Origin: Nocardia sienata NBRC 100364 | GTDB taxonomy: Bacteria > Actinomycetota > Actinomycetes > Mycobacteriales > Mycobacteriaceae | Direction of reading: 5' to 3' | Assembly (NCBI RefSeq): GCF_001613205.1 | Contig: NZ_BDBX01000047.1 | Coordinates: forward strand, 1-45,342 | Length of the DNA: 45,342 nt | In this document: positions 41,870 through 45,342 of the stretch, piece by piece | How the letters are laid out: the number at the start of each line of letters is the position of its first letter | Numbering within the stretch: the stretch's first letter is position 1 | Notes under the pieces: model-generated | The model's input: only the letters and a program-made list of their open reading frames with translations | Told to the model about the DNA's origin: nothing | Databases searched by the model: none | Made by a program: the position numbers and the translations under genes

Positions 41870-43356
41870 TGCTGGTTGCCATCCTTAAGCTTTGTTGCCC
41901 GACCTGGTGTCTCTTCGGCCGCGAGAGCTCTCGCCGCCGCATCTGCTGCAGCGGTTCCCGGTCGTTTCCGCTGCACCCAGTTCTCGATATTGCGCTGAGG
42001 CCCGCCGGACACCGCCAACGCGCCCGGTGGAACGTCTTCCCGCAGTACAGTACCTGCCCCGGTATAGGCGCCGTCACCCACGGTCACCGGGGCGATGAAC
42101 ATCGTATCGCTGCCGGTACGTACGTGTGAGCCCACGACGGTGCGGTGCTTGCGCACCCCGTCGTAGTTCACGAACACACTGGATGCTCCGATGTTGCTGT
42201 GCTCGCCGATGGTCGCGTCGCCGATGTAGGTCAGATGCGGGACCTTGGTGTGCCGGCCGATCTCGACGTTCTTGGCCTCCACGAAGGCGCCGATCTTGCC
42301 GGACTCGCCCAGCACCGTGCCCGGCCGCAGGTAGCTGAACGGGCCGACCGTCGCCTTCGCGGCGATCGTCGCGGCTTCACCGTGGGTACGGATCACCCGG
42401 GCGCCGTCCCCGACCACTGTGTTGGTGAGGGTGGAATCCGGGCCGATCTCGGCGTCCTCGCCGATCACCGTGGTACCCAGCAGCTGCACTCCCGGGCGCA
42501 CCACGGTGTCGCGGCCGATCCGGACATCGGTGTCGATCCAGGTGGTGGCGGGATCCATGATGGTCACGCCGGCGCGCATATGGCGTTCCAGAATGTAGCG
42601 GTTGAGCGTATGGGCCGCGGCGGCCAGCTGCACGCGGTCGTTCACGCCGGTGACCTTGGCCGAATCGACCAGGCGGGCGCCCTGCACGGGGTAGCCGGCC
42701 TCGCGGGCGAGTTTCAGGACGTCGGTCAGATACAGCTCGTGCTGGGCGTTGGCGGTGGACAACCGGCCCAGCATGGTGCGCAACACCCCGACGTCGAAGG
42801 CGTACACGCCGGAATTCACCTCGCGGATCGCGGCCTGCTCCGGAGTCGCGTCGGCGTGCTCGACGATCTCGGCGACCTCACCGTCGGCGTCCCGCACGAT
42901 CCGGCCGTAGCCGTTGGGGTCCTCGGGTACGAAGGTGAGGACCGTGACGGCGGGGCGCTCGGAATAGCTGCGATGCTCATCGAGCAGTGCGGCCAGGGTA
43001 TGCCCGTCCAGTAGCGGGACATCCCCGGACGTGACGATGACATCGCCGGCGAAATCGGCGGGCAGTCCGGTGAGCCCGATCTGCACGGCGTGCCCGGTAC
43101 CGAGCTGCTGCTCCTGCACCACCGGCACGATCTCCCGGTCGAGTTCGCCTGCCACCGCGGCCGCGGCCGCCCCGACCTGCTCCCGGTCGTGCCCTACCAC
43201 CGTCACCAGGTGACGCGGCCCGATGGCATCGGCCGCGTACAGCGCGTGCGCCAGCATGCTGCGCCCGGCGAGCGGGTGCAGCACCTTGGGCGTCTTCGAC
43301 CGCATTCTCGTACCGGCACCTGCGGCTAGCACGATGACGGCGGTCTGCTCCTGCAT
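41866..43356 (-). CDS. glmU: Bifunctional UDP-GlcNAc pyrophosphorylase / GlcN-1-P acetyltransferase
   Basis: Last two steps to UDP-GlcNAc for peptidoglycan. 496 residues. N-terminal uridyltransferase: VLAAGAGTRMRSKTPKVLHP (about 10-29), EQQLGTGHAVQIGL near 82. C-terminal left-handed beta-helix from about 260 with hexapeptides and PFSYLRPGTVLGESGKIGAF, ending in YTGAGTVLREDVPPGALAVS. First gene of glmU-prs. In M. tuberculosis the same run continues to rplY and pth, but not here. Confidence 0.96.
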   Translation of the reverse strand: MQEQTAVIVLAAGAGTRMRSKTPKVLHPLAGRSMLAHALYAADAIGPRHLVTVVGHDREQVGAAAAAVAGELDREIVPVVQEQQLGTGHAVQIGLTGLPADFAGDVIVTSGDVPLLDGHTLAALLDEHRSYSERPAVTVLTFVPEDPNGYGRIVRDADGEVAEIVEHADATPEQAAIREVNSGVYAFDVGVLRTMLGRLSTANAQHELYLTDVLKLAREAGYPVQGARLVDSAKVTGVNDRVQLAAAAHTLNRYILERHMRAGVTIMDPATTWIDTDVRIGRDTVVRPGVQLLGTTVIGEDAEIGPDSTLTNTVVGDGARVIRTHGEAATIAAKATVGPFSYLRPGTVLGESGKIGAFVEAKNVEIGRHTKVPHLTYIGDATIGEHSNIGASSVFVNYDGVRKHRTVVGSHVRTGSDTMFIAPVTVGDGAYTGAGTVLREDVPPGALAVSGGPQRNIENWVQRKRPGTAAADAAARALAAEETPGRATKLKDGNQQ

Positions 43357-43399
43357 GAATCTCCCTCGGGCCGACGATGGTCATCGTGCACGCGAGCTG

Positions 43400-43470
43400 C
43401 TCCGCCGCCAGGACTCGAACCTGAACTATCTGAACCAAAATCAGAGGTGCTGCCATTACACTACGGCGGA
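43400..43470 (-). tRNA. tRNA-Gln (TTG)
   Basis: Minus strand. Acceptor TCCGCCG/CGGCGGA with discriminator G; anticodon arm TCTGA-TTTTGGT-TCAGA gives anticodon TTG at positions 34-36; the T arm contains GGTTCGAGTCC. 71 bases without encoded CCA. It lies 43 bases before the glmU start on the same strand. The plus-strand gap that follows (43471-43696) has no recognised element. Confidence 0.93.
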
Positions 43471-43696
43471 CTGTCACACCGGCGGGTACCCGAAACCCGC
43501 CGCTGTGCCCCGGCACGGGAACGATACTCGCATGCCACCCCGGGATACGTCGAACCGTGGAGGTGACGACACGCCAGCGGCCCGGCGCCGCCCGGGTGAC
43601 TCGGGCCGCCACGGGTCTGGGACAGTTGATCTCGATGGTTCTGGTCGCAGGTCCGGCTCCGGCTCCCGCGACCCCGATAACCAGGGAGGCGGGAAC

Positions 43697-44452
43697 GTGG
43701 CGTCGGGAGAACCGAGAACAACCGGGGAGTCGCGGGCCGCCGGTGACGCGGAAGAGGCCACCGAACAGGTCTCGGCGGGCCGTCAGCGGATGACGGGCAC
43801 CCAACGGCGTCAACAGTTGATCGAGATCGGTCGCGCGCTGTTCGCCGAACGTGGCTACGACGCCACCTCCATCGAGGAGATCGCGCAACGCGCCCTGGTG
43901 TCCAAACCGGTCGTCTACGAGCATTTCGGCGGTAAAGAGGGCCTCTACGCGGTCGTGGTCGACCGGGAGATGTCGATGCTGCTGGACATGATCACCTCCT
44001 CGCTCACCAACAACCGGTCGCGGGTGCGGCTCGAACAGGTCGCGCTGGCCCTGCTCACCTATATCGAGCAGCGCACCGACGGGTTCCGCATCCTGGTCCG
44101 AGATCAGCCGGTGTCCTCCACCGACGGCCGCTACTCGAGTCTGCTCAACGAGGCGGTCAACCAGGTGGCCCATCTGCTCGGCGGCGATTTCGAACGCCGC
44201 GGTTTCGATATCAGCCTGGCCGGCCTGTACGCGCAGGCGCTGGTCGGGATGGTGGCCACGACCGCCACCTGGTGGCTGGATGTGCGCAGTCCGTCCAAGG
44301 AAGTCGTCGCGGCACATCTGGTCAATCTGTGCTGGAACGGTTTGAGCCATCTGGAGGCCGACCCCCAGCTCAGCTCGGAATGGCCCGCCCTGCCCGGGTC
44401 GCCTCCGGCGAACTCGCCGGGCGGGCAGCACAGTTCGGGCAACCGCCGATGA
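43697..44452 (+). CDS. TetR-family regulator (Rv1019-like)
   Basis: 251 residues. HTH: TGTQRRQQLIEIGRALFAER, TSIEEIAQRALVSKPVVYEH. C-terminal domain has VALALLTYIEQRTDGFRILV and AGLYAQALVGMVATTATWWL. GTG at 43697 has GGGAGGCGGG upstream; an internal ATG (MTGTQRRQQ, residue 33) is an alternative and would remove the disordered head. Its position beside glmU matches Rv1019 of M. tuberculosis. Ligand unknown. Confidence 0.82.
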   Translation: MASGEPRTTGESRAAGDAEEATEQVSAGRQRMTGTQRRQQLIEIGRALFAERGYDATSIEEIAQRALVSKPVVYEHFGGKEGLYAVVVDREMSMLLDMITSSLTNNRSRVRLEQVALALLTYIEQRTDGFRILVRDQPVSSTDGRYSSLLNEAVNQVAHLLGGDFERRGFDISLAGLYAQALVGMVATTATWWLDVRSPSKEVVAAHLVNLCWNGLSHLEADPQLSSEWPALPGSPPANSPGGQHSSGNRR

Positions 44453-44547
44453 ACTCCCGGCGAATTCGGGCGAGGCTGTGAATCGACAGACGTAGCGAAC
44501 ACGGATGGTACGGTTCACCCATCCTTTGGGTGCTGTTCGGGCGGTAA

Positions 44548-44579
44548 GTCGGTCTACTTCGACAATGTCGGTCTACTTC
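44548..44579 (+). repeat. 13-bp direct repeat upstream of the ArpA-like regulator
   Basis: GTCGGTCTACTTC occurs twice with starts 19 bases apart, between 67 and 36 bases before ATG 44615. It may be a binding site of the regulator itself. Confidence 0.65.
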
Positions 44580-44614
44580 AGGATGGCTGGTTATTGGGAT
44601 GACAGGCGGAGCTG

Positions 44615-45262
44615 ATGGCTAGGCAAGCGCGCGCGGAGATCACTCGCGATTCCGTTCTCGCGGGCGCTGCCGATGTCTTTCTGCGCTTGGGCTACGCCAA
44701 TGCGAGCCTCAGCGAGATCATCGCGCAGTCCAACGTGACCAAGGGCGCCCTGTACTTCCACTTCGGGTCCAAAGAGGAATTGGCCCGCGCCGTGGTCGAC
44801 CAGGGCAACGAACGCCTCATCGCATCCTGCAAAGGATTCTTCGACTCCCGGGTCCCCGCGCTGGAGGCCGCCATCGGCATCACCTATGTGGTCGCCGACC
44901 TGTCGATGAACGACCCGATGGTCGGCGCCATGCTCAAACTGACCCACCAGATCGGCGACTACCGCGGCGCCAACGGCGACAATATCGCCAAGACCTGGGG
45001 CGAGACCTATCGGCTCCTCACCGAACGAGCGATCACCCAGGGCGACCTGCTCCCCGACCTCGACCCGGAGACCGTCGGCCTGCTGCTGTACGGGCTCACC
45101 ACCGGAATCCATATCGTGGCGGTCGGCACGGAATCGGTCGATCAGATGGCCGCGCGAATGGAACGGGCCTGGTACTTCCTGCTCCCCTCCATCGTCCCCG
45201 ACGACAAGGTGTCGTACTTCCGCGAGTTCGCCGCTCGCCGCCTCCGCCGCTACGTACCGTGA
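44615..45262 (+). CDS. TetR-family regulator, gamma-butyrolactone-receptor (ArpA/ScbR) like
   Basis: 215 residues. The HTH part reads MARQARAEITRDSVLAGAAD and SLSEIIAQSNVTKGALYFHF, the K-G-A-L-Y-F-H-F version found in ArpA/ScbR receptors. The C-terminal domain has GLTTGIHIVAVGTESVDQMA. Receptors of this type sense small lactone signals and control secondary metabolism; no synthase (AfsA-like) gene is in the window. The last 80 bases of the window show nothing. Confidence 0.85.
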   Translation: MARQARAEITRDSVLAGAADVFLRLGYANASLSEIIAQSNVTKGALYFHFGSKEELARAVVDQGNERLIASCKGFFDSRVPALEAAIGITYVVADLSMNDPMVGAMLKLTHQIGDYRGANGDNIAKTWGETYRLLTERAITQGDLLPDLDPETVGLLLYGLTTGIHIVAVGTESVDQMAARMERAWYFLLPSIVPDDKVSYFREFAARRLRRYVP

Positions 45263-45342
45263 TCCCGGCGCCGCCTGGGACCGCATGCTGACCCGGCCGT
45301 CAAACGCCGACGTAACCGCATGAGTCGAGTTTTGCGAGACAC

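Noticed and set aside
43400..43470. tRNA-Gln as integration site
   Set aside because: No integrase and no repeat of the tRNA 3' end was seen in the window.
44515..44531. Hairpin CACCCA/TGGGTG as terminator of the upstream TetR gene
   Set aside because: Stem is short with competing pairings (GGATGG/CCATCC nearby), so I cannot support it as a terminator.

Overview
High-GC actinobacterial chromosome, most likely Nocardia or a close relative in the Mycobacteriales. The signs are the metG/tatD/rpfB-like/rsmA/ispE block, glmU-prs with rplY-pth, a complete ergothioneine locus, an LpqH-type lipoprotein, EspG/WXG100-like ESX genes, and an Scr1/DUF397 pair. From memory, the housekeeping order matches M. 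tuberculosis Rv1003-Rv1019.

Layout. 0-7 kb is conserved core: 26-bp tandem repeats at the left edge, rsmI, metG, tatD, a 62-codon remnant or miniature of rpfB, rsmA (ksgA), copZ with a copper-type operator, and ispE. 6.9-13.1 kb holds an ABC-F ATPase, two paralogous DUF4393 (Abi-alpha) genes bracketing a DUF445 membrane protein, and an NTF2-like protein. 13.1-16.3 kb holds prfC, rplY and pth, followed by the C-terminal scrap of a MazF-type toxin. 16.5-22.4 kb is the ergothioneine locus: egtABCD as an overlapping operon and egtE divergent.

22.4-35.4 kb is the accessory core. It is bordered by two direct copies of a structured leader (about 23.1 and 35.3 kb). Only the left copy still drives genes: a coupled pair of small proteins resembling degenerate serine-recombinase N-terminal domains. 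Between the copies lie an Scr1-type regulator with DUF397, an orphan ESX module (DUF3558 lipoprotein, small helical protein, WXG/PPE-like protein, EspG), two envelope proteins, and a tightly coupled four-gene operon ending in a TPR protein and a CHAT-domain protease. This operon is the strongest candidate for an undescribed system. The order suggests a sensor or adaptor pair, a TPR scaffold and a caspase-like effector; this role is inferred.

35.4-45.3 kb contains a TetR/MFS/cupin efflux module with a palindromic operator, rnz, a Pro/Gly/Gln-rich DUF4190 membrane protein, prs and glmU (overlapping), tRNA-Gln, and two TetR regulators, one like gamma-butyrolactone receptors. Several genes (rsmA, ispE, egtE, the CHAT operon) have a TAnnnT element 6-8 bases before the start codon, suggesting leaderless mRNAs. 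All product names rest on reading motifs in the translations; no database search was run.
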